Below are positions 12,061-25,900 of a stretch of 64,000 nt of DNA, piece after piece. Where the stretch lies: positions 31,335,426-31,399,425 of the forward strand of contig OZ022256.1 of assembly GCA_963978905.1 (NCBI GenBank), read 5' to 3'. A program made the position numbers and the translations under genes. The stretch's first letter is position 1; every line of letters starts with the position of its first letter. This DNA comes from Trichostrongylus colubriformis. Taxonomy: Eukaryota > Nematoda > Chromadorea > Rhabditida > Trichostrongylidae. Below the pieces are notes generated by a model, which saw only the letters and a list, made by a program, of their open reading frames with translations, did no database searches and was not told the DNA's origin.

Positions 12061-13334
12061 ATCGAAGTGACGAGATCTTACCATGAATCAATGAAAAAAA
12101 AAGATCCGCAGTGTTTTTGATGTCTCCAGCACACATCTTTTGCTCTCAGCAGACCAACGGGAGGGTGAATGGCCTCCGCTGGCCTCGCTGTGGTTGCGCC
12201 ATGCATGACGGCTTCCTTCCCAGTCTCAGCGAATACAAACGCTTTTCCGGTCCGCATAGTGGCTCGTTGACACCAGATCACTTACTTGCAATCGTAGTAA
12301 GATATGTATGAAATCCATAACAGCCAATTTTTCGCTTTAATCCCAAAATTTTGTAGAATATTCATCCACGATGGCGCCCGTGGATAAATGCCGCTTCCCG
12401 CGGTTAATGAGTGAATTGTGCATATATCTGTGTACGTGGTTTTGATGCCAGTGGACCAATGAAAGGGTCATTGGCATTGGCTGGCTTCGTTGTGGATCGC
12501 GCCATGCATGGGATTTCCATTGATCGAGTTAAATAAGGTTTGACTGGGTAGTTTGATTTCCTCGTCAAGACCTACTACCACGCTGAACGCACCAGAAAAA
12601 GTAACAAGGACTGTCCCTGAAGGCACCAGAAGAAGTAACAAGGGCTGACAAGAGATTGAAGAGATAATTCTTGTAGATCAATGCGCGAGCCTCAAGATGA
12701 CGTTCAAAGTAGCATCACACGTAGAAAAAGGCGTCTCATCGGGTCCCAGCGCCACGATGTTTACACATGCGTGCAGCAAGTGTCCGCTGGTCCCGCTCTT
12801 GGTAGCCCGGCCACTAAGGGTACGATTGTCCTTCTCTCGTAATCTGAATTCGGTTTTTGGTGGTTTCTTTCCGTTTCATATGTGAATGCCACTCCATCTA
12901 ATATGCTATGTAATTTCAACATCAAATTAAGGATCTGTTGAGCTTCAACTCGAAGAAATGTGTTTTTGGAAGTGTCCTTTAAATGCTCTCCAGGCCTTTT
13001 TTGTGAAAGTTTCCAACGGAGTGTAAGGCTTCTTGGTAAAAGCTTTTCAACAGGGTGTCCGGAATCGCTCTAAAATGCACTACCCAACTGCGTGGATAAA
13101 ACGTAGCGATCAGACCATTTATTGCTTCAACATTTACCTTGAAATATTATTCGAACAATTTTATTAGCGATATCATGACAGTGCTTTGTAGAAAGCATGT
13201 CAGCATGAGTACCACATATTCTCGTGGTCGTCGTTGCTACCAGTCTGAAAAAAAAACCTCTAAATGAATATTATGCAGGAGGTAAAATGAGAACCTATCT
13301 CTTTGTTTCTCTCGCAAATCCTACTACGATACCG
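12061..13334. other. intergenic, weak degenerate repeat
   Basis: No gene recognised. Two diverged segments, about 12,135-12,215 and 12,455-12,515, share a pattern ending in GCGCCATGCATG, suggesting an old repeat. Confidence 0.45.
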
Positions 13335-14925
13335 CTTGCATTTTTTGAAATATCGACACCTGGCAATGGACGCAAACTATCGCACCGTCTTAACTTCGTT
13401 TAAAGTAGGAAAAGTAAGGAAAAATTGAGAGCGCGATTGATTTCGTCTAGATGCGGCGAGTTCACCGACCTGTTAAATGATGGATTAGGATAAGAGGGTC
13501 ACCAGCTTCTTTGTGAAGCTGCGAAGATTCCTCTCTTTTCTTCGGACACGATTCTGATTTTTTCTTCACACGGGCCTACTTCACATGCTCAATTGTTCAA
13601 CTCCGCACAAACATCGTTTTTCAGTGAGTTATCTTGAAGTTTTAGAGCACTTCTCAGCAAGAGCTTTTACGACATTTTTGACATTTTTGGAAGTTCCTGA
13701 GCTCATTCTATCAGAATCGATCGAGTAACTGAGAGCAATCACTCACCTTTCATAAACTACTGGTTGCGTACGCCAGTAATCTCTTAGCTTCCAATTACAG
13801 GCATGCGCTTCTTTTATGATAACGCCTCACAGTGTACGGTGCTTTTGGAATGCAGTTGACATTCCTCTCTTATGGCTAGAATGACATCATTAAGCAATGG
13901 AAGTGGCATGTTGTCTTCAGAAAGCAGATTCTATGCCTCCATTAAAAAAATAGCTATGCTCAAACAGTGGCTTAAATCCGAAACTGGAAGTAATGTCAAT
14001 TTCACATGAAAGTGTGAAGATGAGCTGCAAACACACAAACATGGATCAAGTATACTCTGCTGTGTTCAAAGGACAACTGCTGATCAAAAATGTGTATATC
14101 ATTTCAAGACGGAGTCAATTCATTTCTATTATCGCCTTCCTAATCTCCGGATATCGTTGTCTCAGTAAGTGGACGCTTATTATCTTCCTAATTACCGTGC
14201 ACAGTTCAAGTTAGTTCCTTGCGGTGCCACTACATCACACTGGTACCTACTATATATTAGGAACTGCTCACTAATATTGATGAAGAATGGTCCAAATTCA
14301 CGATTTAAAGTATTGATTGAGCATAGTTGTGGAGGCATAGAACATGCTTTCCGAAGGTACCAGCAATTTCCATCGCTTGAACATGTCGATAAGAAAGGAA
14401 ATTCATCTGCATTCACAATACACCGCACTTGACGTTTGAGGCTCCATAATAAAAGAAGCGCCTGCCGTGTAAATCGGATTTTGGCAAGATTCTTGGAGTA
14501 CGCAACTGGTAGTCTTTGAAAGGTGAGTGATTTTTTTTTCAGTTACTCGATCGACTCTGACAAAATGAGCTTGAAACATTGAAAAATGTCGTGAAAAACT
14601 TTCTGAAATGTGCCCTGACTTCAGGATATTTCACTGAAAAAATGTTTGTGCGGAGCATAGTTGGAGAACAATTGATATGTGAATGAAACCCCAAAAAAGC
14701 CGGACTCTTGCCTGAGGGTAAAGGAATAGTTGTAGCGTACACCGAGAAGCTTGTGACCTACTTATCCAAATTCACCATTTCATAGACCGTTGAGCTCGCC
14801 GCGTTCAGACGAATCCAAAGCAAATAATTTTTTGTAATTTTATCCACTTCAAACGAAGTTATGACAGTGCTACGGTTTGCGTCCATTAATCCGTCGCCAG
14901 ATAACGATTGTTAAAAAAATGTAGG
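13335..14925. repeat. long diverged inverted repeat (foldback), arms about 650 bp
   Basis: The left arm (about 13,335-13,990) and the right arm (about 14,260-14,925) are imperfect reverse complements along their whole length. Landmarks found on opposite strands in both arms include TGGACGCAAAC, TCGATCGAGTAACTGA, AATCACTCACCTTTCA and CGCTTCTTTTAT. The unpaired centre is about 270 bp. No transposase motif is visible in either arm, so it is either a foldback-type element, two head-to-head copies of an unknown repeat, or an old inverted duplication. Confidence 0.75.
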
Positions 14926-16749
14926 CAACATTATGCTATCCTGATTTCCAAGTATCCAAAATTAATGAAATTAAATTCTCGATATAGTTCTGCGTTAGGT
15001 GTAAACGACACACATTGTACAGCTACACTGGGTCATCCTGCGTCATTGCAAAAATTGCCTATGATAATATGCTCCGGATTCAAGCTCACATGATTTCCTA
15101 TTTACTTCACACAGTGTAGACCCAAGAAAGAGCTGAATGGAGAGTGTTCTGTGAATCACCATTTAAAGACATTCCAGAAGTTCGTTGAAAAAGCTTTGTG
15201 CTCCATCTATCCCAGCCAGGTTTTGAACAACATTGATAAATGCAAAAGTTACGCAGTATTGTTCAAAACCGAACTGTTATCATCGTATTGTGTGGGTGGG
15301 GGTCGGGGGGTGGGAGGGGGGAGGGAGGTTAAACCGCTTCAGCTGCTCCTGCTACCTTTGTCTTGTCTTGGGGAAGTTGAAAGGTCAAAAGTTCATGATG
15401 TGCTGCACTCCAAACCTTCACTACAAAAGTAAGAGCAGCTCAGGCTGAACAACCGCATACTGGCCTATTGAGCCCAAAATTATGTGTGCTGTGCACGGGA
15501 GGGTATTTCAATCTCTCTCTTTAACAAGCATGTCGTAAGCATTATGAGGATTCAAAGAGACTGAAAGCTTCCAAGATTTAATGAAGGACAGATGTCTTCG
15601 AAGTAGCCCGGCTATGATGCAGATGAGTATGATATGACGGAAGCGAATTATACTCGGGTAAACTTTACCTTCGCGGAAAAACCAACTTTGAGATATCGCT
15701 TCCGGAAATTTAGAAAGTCTTACTCCTTTGTTAGTCCCGAATCACTAAGGCCATACATAAAGCTTCACGCGGAAAAAGCTGAGTTCAACACCATGCACCA
15801 CCCCAAGGAACCGTCCTCGCGCGTTTCATGAGTGGGATCGCGAAGACTGTGGAACGAAGCGGCAGCGGTCTTCAATTCCTTTGGTGTCATCATCTTGATA
15901 CACTTCTTGCGTCTCGTCCCATGCAGGTGAACGTTGTTCTGCCCCACAGCAATAGCCGCCACGTTACCGTGTGGACGCAAATATGAGGGAATGTACCTCA
16001 GCCGGATTTTGGTGACGTGAAACTTTGGTGGCCTAATACAACTGTATAGGATGAAAAAGCTCAAATTTTCTTAAACGGTCTCTTCAAATCTATAAAATGC
16101 GGAGTATTAGAGAGCCCACCGCGTTACCAGTAAACATGAAGGTTAAACAAGTCCATTGCTCAGGTCCCGTAATAACACATGTCGTAACCCGATCTCACCC
16201 GGTCCCACGCTCTCGAGCACTGCTGTTGTACATCGTACGTAAGTTGTTCGATAACTATTTCATATATTGTTTTTATGAGCGCTTACAAAAAAAAACGCGG
16301 GTGCGCGTATGTTCACAACCAGTGCAAAACAGAAGATCGGAGATTTCACGAAAAGAGCAGGATGCTAATCGCTTTGCTTGTGTCAGATCAGCCGGACGAT
16401 CACGGAAGGGATATGATTCGCTCATCATAAGCGGAATTTGACTTCGACTCACACTCAGCAAATTTCCATATCTCACAAGTAGAGAGGCAACAGAGAGATG
16501 AGGAATCCAGGAGAGAGCAACAATATTACCTTCCCTTATTTCATGATTTATTTGCATTATGAACTATGTGAAACACGTAAATTTGCTTATCTTTCGATTA
16601 TGTTCAGAACCATGACGCAATTCGCCGCTATGAGTAGATTTTTCTCCACACTTTACTCAATTATTACCTCTTTTGATTCTCCCTATAATCTATAACAATG
16701 AAATGCCATGACTTCACTCTTAACCATTTCAAATGATCAAATTCTTTAT
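14926..16749. other. downstream flank of the synthetase, no gene recognised
   Basis: No gene recognised. An ORF-like segment on the minus strand at 15,765-16,064 looks like part of a dispersed repeat rather than a gene. A G-rich tract lies at 15,292-15,325. An AATAAA-type signal on the minus strand (TTTATT at 16,547-16,552) lies about 200 bp after the proposed synthetase stop and could be its polyadenylation signal. Confidence 0.45.
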
Positions 16750-16938
16750 CTAGAACAGCACGGACCTGCTCCATCCGAGATCGGAACCGTCAATAGAAAA
16801 AACGTTCAGTACTCCGATGTTCTTGGGTGGTGTGGGCTCGTAATCACTGAGCATTGCCAGCATATCCCATGAATTAAGCACCATCCAAAATTTCGTATCG
16901 TCATCTATCGTGTAACGCCGTAAAGCTTCATACACGTC
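16750..16938 (-). CDS. Synthetase last recognised exon: thioesterase C-terminal part
   Basis: Follows a TTGTTTCAG acceptor in phase 0 and reads 62 codons to TAG at 16,750. It carries the lid and late core of the thioesterase (alternating helices, then NIGVLNVFSIDGSDLGW). The usual catalytic histidine (a GDH or GNH-like motif) is not seen before the stop. Either the triad histidine lies in one more exon after a donor at AG/GTCCGTG near 16,766, or this thioesterase lacks it. I saw no convincing further exon downstream to 15,700. Confidence 0.6.
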   Translation of the reverse strand, partial: DVYEALRRYTIDDDTKFWMVLNSWDMLAMLSDYEPTPPKNIGVLNVFSIDGSDLGWSRSVLF

Positions 16939-19900
16939 CTGAAACAAAATACACCAAAGATTCCGAATTCAGCTCGAAGATTTCGAGCAATAAGGATGGT
17001 GGTATAATCATATATCATCGGTGGTATATCGTATAACATAACTTCAAATAGCAACCTTTTTGTGATCTTCGAACGCATACGTCTTCAGTTTCTGATAATT
17101 GGTCCCGCTATCGATGACGATGACTTCAGATTCAGCTTCCAAATAGTTAGTCATCTCAACTGCTATTGTTCCTCCAAGCGAAGCACCTAGTAGTACTGTC
17201 TTCGAAGACTCGTCCAACAACCCTTTTATCTACAAAGAAAGAAAAAACTTAGGTTGCGGTAGGATTGGGTAAGAGAAACGTTTGTATTTATAAGGTTTTT
17301 CTGGTACAGCTGAGCGGAGGGGTGGAAGAGCATTCATCAACACCTCACGAAGTGGACATGCATCGTTTTAAAGTTGAGCGGATGCGAGTGATCGTCAGGC
17401 TAACTGAGGTGGTTCACAAATTCAAAGTGGGAACATGTAGAAGATGGTCAAGGCGCGCTTCGATCGATTGTTGATATTGTAATATTATGGAGTAGGTAAA
17501 TAGAGTGATTGAAAAATGAAACACAATAGCAAATGCCAGAGAAATAGGAGTCCTATTTCCCACTCTGTGTAGGCCGTACTGTCCCTTGTACTCCTGGCTG
17601 AGTATAATGCCGTAGAGAGCTGTCAGAACAGTTGTGAAGAAATCAGATGGCAAAGAGTAATGAGCAGCACACAAAACGTTGCTCGCACTTCGTGCGAAGA
17701 ATGATGACACTCGTAGACATTATTCAAAGATTCAAACAAATTGTTGCTAGTCGTTTGATCGATGGGTGGCATACACAAAAAGTGGAGAAATATGAAGAAA
17801 TAAGCACCGCAAGTGATCAAGAGGTACAGAATTATACAAAGATAGATAGAAAATCGGAGTAGATTGTACATCCAAGAAATGAAGAGAAAGAAGAAAGCTG
17901 CGATCAGGTTGGAATTCAATCACTGAAAAGTTTCACTCCTCACGGAACCTTAATAGGAGCACTATCTGTTCAATAAATCTTCCTGATTGCTGAGTATCAA
18001 TAATTTAAAGACCAAAGCTGCAAAATTCCATTTCGAACTGAGTTAGAAGGATTTAAAGTTTCCCTGGTTCCTCGGCGTAGTACTTTCCTTGATGGTGAAA
18101 TGGCATCATAGGGGTGAAGAGGAGGTGCAGGCCATTACATGGCCCACATACTCGGTAAATCCATCCACAACGCGATTGCTGTGAAATACTGAATTTCTTA
18201 ATCAAAGGGAAAAAGTGGGATCTAAGTCCCCGACCTAATAGTTGTTAACAGGTTAAAAAGCAAGTCCTAGTGTGGGATCATGTCATGTATGTTTCGGTGG
18301 ATTTCAATTTCTTTGTTGTCAATGGAAACGACGAGGGAACAATGCTCAAAATACGTATCCACTCACCATAGCAGCATATCGTTCAGCGAGTGACTGTACA
18401 CTTTCGAAATATCTCATGTCCTCGCTTTCGAATCCAAAAGTGTTCGGATGCTGAACAGTGATAATTCGGAAGTTCGCCAGTTGTTTTATTGACCTGATGA
18501 GATCGGAGTATGCAGTGCTGCCTCCATAAAGTGCATGGATAAATACCAAGGTGAAAGAGGGTTTAGGAGGGTCGTGTACGATCGTGGCAACACTCATTGA
18601 TATCCTTGATGTTCTGATCATGGAGCTCATTTTGTTGAATATTAAACTGTTCAAGAGCTCCTGGATGGCATACTCTACTCCAAACTCAGCTTTGATCTCA
18701 TATCGCAGTTTTATGAGCAAGATTGAATTACCTCCACAGAAGAAAAAATGATCAGTTGGCACAAAATCGTCATGCCTTAGTACTTTCCTCCAAACCTTTC
18801 TGAGCCTTTCTTCGACTAACTCTCTTTTCTTCGTCACTTTATCCAGAACGTCTTCCTTTTGCTGTTCAGCTACATCTTTCCAAGGTCTCTCCAGCAGTTC
18901 CCTTGCACTGAACGTTTTTCCATATCTACTCATGAGAGAGGAACTCAGCTGAATAGCTTGCTTTGTGGATCCACCAACCTCGAGCATACTTAGTTTAGGA
19001 TCTATTCTCCGCCCAAAAATACTCTCCGCAAGTTCGTGTAGCCTCTGTTCCTGCACGAGCTCTTTCCAGTTCGCCCTCAGAAGCGCTACGTCCACTTTCG
19101 AGTTTTTCGTGAGCGGAAATTCTTCGAGATAAATTACGTGGGTAGGTTGCATGTAGCTTGGGAGCAGTCTAGAACACGACTCTTGAACAGCATTCACCAC
19201 TTCTGGATCCTTCGTGATGAATGCTAGCAAAACCTGGTCAACCTCCATGAATAGAACTGCACACAGCTTCACACCCCTCATTGCGTTTATTACTGCCTCG
19301 ATTTCGCTTAGTTCAACACGCTGTCCACGGATTTTCACCTGGTTGTCCATCCTACCCATGAAAAGTATATCCCCATTCAGCAGTATTCGAACTTGATCGC
19401 CTGTAGGATACCAGCCTCCTTCTAAGAGCACGTCATTGTAACGTAATCCCAAATAACCTCGCATTAGACCTCTTCCTCTCAGCAACAACTCCCCACTCTC
19501 GTCCACCCGGGTCTCAGTGTTGTGGATTCCTCTACCAAGGTTGTTAGCCGCATCAGTGATCTTCATGAATTTCGTAAGAGCGTATGCAGTTGTCTCTGTT
19601 GGACCGTAATTCTGAATGACGCTCACTCCAGCCTCAATAGCCATGTCAAACATTCGTTGGGGAAACTTTTCTGCACCCACGATCCAGTAGCGGAGATCCG
19701 CAAGTTTCTGAAAATTTACCTTGCTGAATGTGGCCACCAAGCCAGGAAAAAGAAGGCAGTGGGTGATGTGGTATTGCTCCATGAGGCCAACAAACCGTCT
19801 CGGTGAGAACGTAGCCGTATCGACGACTAACTTCGCCCCGTTGGCTAACGTCATAAATATCTCCAGAACACTGTTGTCATATATGAAGTTCGTGAACTGA

Positions 19901-22900
19901 TAAATCACGTCATCAGAGTTCAAATGGAAATCGATCGTGGACGACTGCATCATGTTGAGCACCGCCCCCTGATGAACACATACTCCCTTAGGTATGCCGG
20001 TAGTACCCGAAGTGTAAATCACGTAGGCTAGGTCTTTCTGTGCACTTCTGTTCATGGCACGGCGAAATCTGATGGGCAGCTTGGCTGGCTCTGCCGAAAG
20101 TTGAGGAAGATGGACCCCTGTGAACTTTGCTCCAATGTAGCAATCAGCATGTGATTCTTTGAGAAGAATCTTGATCCTTTCTGGAGGTAACGTGGAGTCG
20201 ATAGGAAGGTAAGCTGCTCCAGCTGATAGTATCGATAAAGAGGTGATGATGGTGGGGACCGAGCTTTCACTAATGATTGGTATAATGATGTCACTACGCA
20301 GAGTTTCACCGGTGATTCGACAGTAGGAGTGGTTGATTGCGGCCGTTTGGCGCTCTATCGCATTGACTATCTCAGCATAGGTGAACTCTGGAGCGCCACG
20401 CTCAACGAAGAGAACTTTCGACCTGTACTGTTTAAGATGCAGAAGAAAATCTGATAGGCTCACCGGAGGAATATCACGATGAATCCTTCTTTCATATTTC
20501 GGTACTGTCTCTGACTTCCTTTTGGGTGCAGGCGAGGGTGCAGGACCAGTTTTCAGTGGTGCCTCAAGCAATTTCTCTTCTTGGTCAGAACTTTCTGGGT
20601 TTTCAAGCACAGTGCATCGGAGCTGATCAGCAAATAAGGAGAACGATTCCATTTGATAAATTTCAGCGATATCTATGTCAATGTTCAGGGATTCCTCGAG
20701 CATCTCCACAAAGGCAATCACCTGTAGCGAGTTTCCACCAGCGGAGAAGAAGTTCTCGTTTTCGTCAAGTGCTTCCACACCTAACACTCTACGAGCCAGC
20801 TGCATAACTATGTCAAGTTGTTTTGGTGGGATGCTGCTTGCTCTCGCCTGAAACGGCGACGGGTAACGTATCAAAGAAAGAGCATCTGAATAAAGCTGTT
20901 CTCGAATATCCTCCATCAACTGTCTTGCAAACCCGCTAGGGAAAGATTTCTGCATTCTAAAGGTAATACGATAGCTGCATTTACACTTGTCAAGGTCGAA
21001 CTCAAGTGGGAATTGGGAAGTCACTGGAAGCATAGACATGACCTCGTGATCGTCTCCTTCATCAGTCTCCAGGTCATATCTACAATTAAAATAGACTTCG
21101 AAGAGCGGCAAAAGATGTCGTCTTCGTTGTCGCACCGAGGTGGTCAACTGGTCAAAAGGAATATTCGCCGATAAAACCTTTTGAACGTGGCGTTGTAGAG
21201 ACTCGAGCGATTCCAACTTATCGTTCTGTTTTCTCACGTTGAACACTAAATTATTCAAGAAGTATCCAATTATTGACTTTGTTTCCGCTGATCGATTGGA
21301 ATGAGGAGCGCCCACGTTGATACTTTTTAATCCAAATTTGTTCATTATGCTGTTTGAAAGGATGTTCAACAATATAACGAATAAGGAAACACCGCAATGT
21401 TTCATCTGTCGGAGGACTACTTCCTCTGGAATCTCGAACTGCAACAACTCCACCTCTAATTGAGGCTCGCTAAGTGGAATAGCCTCAGCGCTAACGAGCT
21501 TATCAATGTATACTTCCTCTATTTCGGTGTTTTTTCGGCGTTCTTGACAGTATTCCCGATACGAATACCTCTGCCTATGTATAGAAGGGGTTTTGCCTTG
21601 TTGGAACTGTTCCAATAAAACGTTGAGCTCCTGTTCAAGTATTGTCGTTGACCATGCGTCCGAAATTATATGATGAAGCAGCATTGCAGCAACGAAGTAG
21701 TGGCCTTCTTTGAGCAGACTCGCTCTGAGAAGGACATCATCGATAAGACCGATTGGGGTCTGAATGAAGAACTCAATCGATTCTTTCATGTTGGATGTGT
21801 TCTCTATGTGTAGCGTTACGTAAGCCTCTGTCATGGATATCACCATCTGCCGTGGTTGACCTTCCGTTTCGAAGAAAATGGTTCTCAATGACTCATGGCG
21901 TTGAATTTCGAAGAGCAGCGCGCGATGGAGATGTTTGGGGGAAAGTGCTCCGGGGAACTTCTTCAAAAACGGAAGAACATATGAAGTTGGGTCCTGAAGA
22001 GAAAGGTAATACATTTGCAGTTGCTGAATGCTAAGGGGGAAATCCGTAGTGATATTTCTATTAAAGATTATTTTCAGAGGGCGTAACGGCTTTGGCAGCT
22101 TTTCGAGTACTTTCCGAATATCTTCATTTATTTGCATGTCAGCGGTGTAGTGCAGCTCCAGGCCCTGGCTGTGAGCCACACGCACATCTTGCACTGGCAA
22201 GGAAGCGATAAGTTTGGCAATGTCGGAGGTGTCGTACACAACGCCATCGATTCGGACTGCATTGTTCACTCTACATGAAATGTCGTAATTCCAGTCGGAA
22301 ATGATATTTTGGAAGGATTCGGCCAGAGCCCTGATGTATTCCTCGTCGAACAGAGCTTTGTTGTATTCAAATCGAATAGAATCAATTTGAGGATCAACAA
22401 AAACTGAAATTTCAAACTTCGTCACAGTGGCGGCAGATGGCTCCACAATCAAATCGTCACTTTCATATATGGAATAGTTATCATAAACAAGCATCACGCT
22501 GAAGAGTTTCTTAGATGGGGAGAGTTCCACGAGCTCTTCATAAGGGAGGAGTGCGTGCGCCATGGCTTTCGCAACCTGAGACATCATGCTTTTTAGCACC
22601 TCTGCTGGCGTACCACACGCGTCTTGCGACACCAACACTGTGCTGATACCGTAACCCACAGAATTCTGAAGGTCCTCTGTCCTCAAATTGACTGGAAATC
22701 CTACGGCAATAGGAAGTTGAGGATCGTAACTGAGTTGTTGAAGAGTTTTCGACAGGAGAGTGAGAACAGCTACGAACGGGGAGCAACCATAGCTCTTGGT
22801 CCATGAGTGGACTCTGGATGCCAATCCACCGCCAGGAAAAGCTACTGTTCCGGCATGAAACTCGTTGGCTACCAGTCTAGGAAATGTTGTCGGTAGCTGG

Positions 22901-25900
22901 TTGTAAACGGAGCCCTTCAGCAGCACCTTCCAGTACTGTAAGTTATCGTTCCTGGATTGACGGAATCGCTCTAGCAGCCAGGAGTGGAGCTTGGGGCTGT
23001 CATCCATCGAAACTTTTTGGCGATTCAGTATCCGGGCTAAGCTCCTCACAATGAGCTGCATCGAGTGCCCATCAACTATGATATGATTCATAGCGATAAA
23101 AATGCGATTTTCATCCATGCGAGCGATGAGTGGAGGTTTTTCGAAGGGGTTGAGATCCATACCTGCCTTGACATCGATCTTCTGATAGCATTCAGTTCCA
23201 GAAAGGACCTCTCGCGAGTAGCTTCTGCCATTTCTGACAAACCGTGTTCGGAGAGAAGGATGAATCATGGACAGCAGGTTGACAGCATCCAAGCATTCCC
23301 TTGTACTGATCACCTTCTTCAGGGTGACGCTAAACGAGATGTCGTACAGAGCTTGCATCTTTAGATTTTTGAAAGATCGAAGGAGAGTCAGTTGAAGTGG
23401 TGAAGGCTCATCATTATTCGTATACTTGAAAGTATCCTCCCTAGAAGGGTAGCTCGAAGAACTTTCAATCCAATTCGCCAGATCTTTCACACGTGGGTAC
23501 TCGAAAACTTTCACAATGGGAACTGACACCCCTATGAATTTCTCGATGGCTGCAACCAGGCGTACGACCAACAGAGAGTGCCCACCTGCACGGAAGAAGT
23601 TCGCGTTAGCGTCCAGGTCGAGGTTTTGCAGAATTTCCCGGTAGCTTCTCAGAACTTGCTCTTCGAAATAGCCTTGCGGCTCCTCTTTACAATTGAATGG
23701 AGTCAGACAGTTGACCTCGAAAGTTAATTTGGCTCTATCAATTTTATTGTTCGATGTAAGAGGGAACTTAGCTACATGAATAATTTTCGAAGGCAGCATG
23801 GACTGTGGGATTTGTTTTTGGAGTACTGCCAGAGGGTCTTCTGCTGGTCCTGTGTAGAACAAAATGATGTGGTTATGCCCTACTTTGTCTTTCTGAACCA
23901 CTGCCACAGAGTTCGTTACGCCATCTATGCACCTTGCTACGGACTCTATTTCGGATAGCTGGACGCGATGACCCTTCACTTTTACCTGATCGTCATTTCG
24001 GCCGAGAAAGTGCAAGTACCCGCACTGATCGCGTCGTAGTCGGTCACCAACAAGATATATTCTATGGTTCCTGCGTAAACTCTGATCTTCGGCGGTCCGG
24101 AATGGATTCTCGGCAAATTCTCGACTCTTTGCGGAGATATATCCTCTCGCAAGATTCTCTCCTGTGCAGACGAACTGTCCCAAATCCTTCCGCACCACTG
24201 AAGGATTACTAAAAGAGCAGAGACCGTGTGGCAAACCTGGAATGGCATGGCCTATACAAGTGGAGCAATGACCTGTCTTCATTTTTAGAGATGTTTGATA
24301 ACAGGTAACCTCTGTTGGACCATAGAGCTGTACTAATCGCTCTCCTCGCTCAATCATACTGTTTAATGTGGATTCGGAAATAGACTCGCCACCGAAGCTC
24401 CACAGTTCCACCTGGGGAAGTTTGCTCAAGTCCTGTTCATCGAACATTTCCATGACGATAGGCGTCATGTGAAGAACAGCAATTGGTTGACGACTGGCCA
24501 GATCCTGCACAACTTCAGCGCCTTCGTCTCTGATGCTTAAAATGGCTCCATTTAAAAGACTCCCAAACGTGTTGCTGATGCTTGCATCGAATGAGCTTTT
24601 CGTGAATTGCAAGACGCGTCCACCAGGTCGGAAGCCGTAGAGCATCGTAACATGCTTAAGCATATTCAGCACACTTTGATGACTCACGCAGACACCTTTA
24701 GGAGCTCCAGTACTACCCGAAGTGTATATCAAGTATGCAAGAGAAGTTGAGAAGGACCTCGGCCAGCATTGAGTTTGCCTTTCAAATGACTGATAAGGGG
24801 ACAATATAGGTATCGAAATGTCGCCCAGGTTCAGGTCTGTGACTATAAGCCGTGCCTGGCAATCTGTCAGAATGAGCTGTATCCTTTCAGGAGGAGTATC
24901 GGGTGGAAGGCACAAGTAGGCACAACCGAGCAGATGCACAGCCACTATAGCGATGTGATTTTCAATTGATTCTGGCAGAATGAGGCAGACCACGTCGTCG
25001 TCTCTGGGGATTTCTGCACTATTCTGGAGAATGGTCGCTAGCATTTGAGTAGCCAAACTTCTGGCAGAGTCTAAAATACCGCGAAAGCTTCTCCTCTCAG
25101 CTGCACTTTCAAGGCAAACACTGTTTGGTAGTATCGTTGCTTGCTTCGTCAAAATTGTCTCCAAACTCTTGCATCGAGGAGTGTCGTAGCGTGGGGATTC
25201 AGTCATCGTTTGTATGGGAAATATGAAAGACTTCTGCTTCAGAAACCTGTTCAGAGACATTTTAAACAGGCTCAAGAGATCTTTGACTAGTGCAGTGGAG
25301 CAGTGATGCTTGTCGTATTGTATCAATAAGCTTAGCTGTTTTCCATGATGAAAAATCCAACTCTGATCGAACTGCGCAAACCTGGGCCGTGGCTCGATCA
25401 CCTCCGAAGTTATTCCCGCCATTTCGGGTAATTCCAGAGCAGAGGCACTTTCCAAAGTGAGAACATGTCGAAAGAGAGGGGTTGACGTCAAGTCACGATC
25501 TACGACTACCTCCTCAATAATATTTGCAAGAGGTGTGCTTTGGTGTTCCATAGCTGCAAGAATCTGATCACCAACATACCGTAATACTTCAGAAACCTCA
25601 GCAAACTCTTCCTTGAATCGCAGCGGAATCGTGTTTACGAAGAGACCCACAATATCCATGTTTGCTGGTGATCTATTCGCTACCGTTGTTCCTATGACGA
25701 TGTCGCTCAAGTCGTGAACTGTTCGGAGAGCATGAACGAAGCATGCCACCAAAATCTGGTATAGTGTGCAACCGTGAATGGAGCAGACTTCTCTTAGCCT
25801 TTGCTCCTTCACAAAATCAAAGACAACTTCAATGTAGCCGGCTTCACCCTCACACGCTCCTGTATCGCCTTTTACTGGGATTGCTGGTGGTTCGTAATCT

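Noticed and set aside
15765..16064. A 99-codon minus-strand ORF after the synthetase as its last exon
   Set aside because: It has no thioesterase motif or catalytic histidine and no fitting acceptor; it reads like a dispersed repeat.
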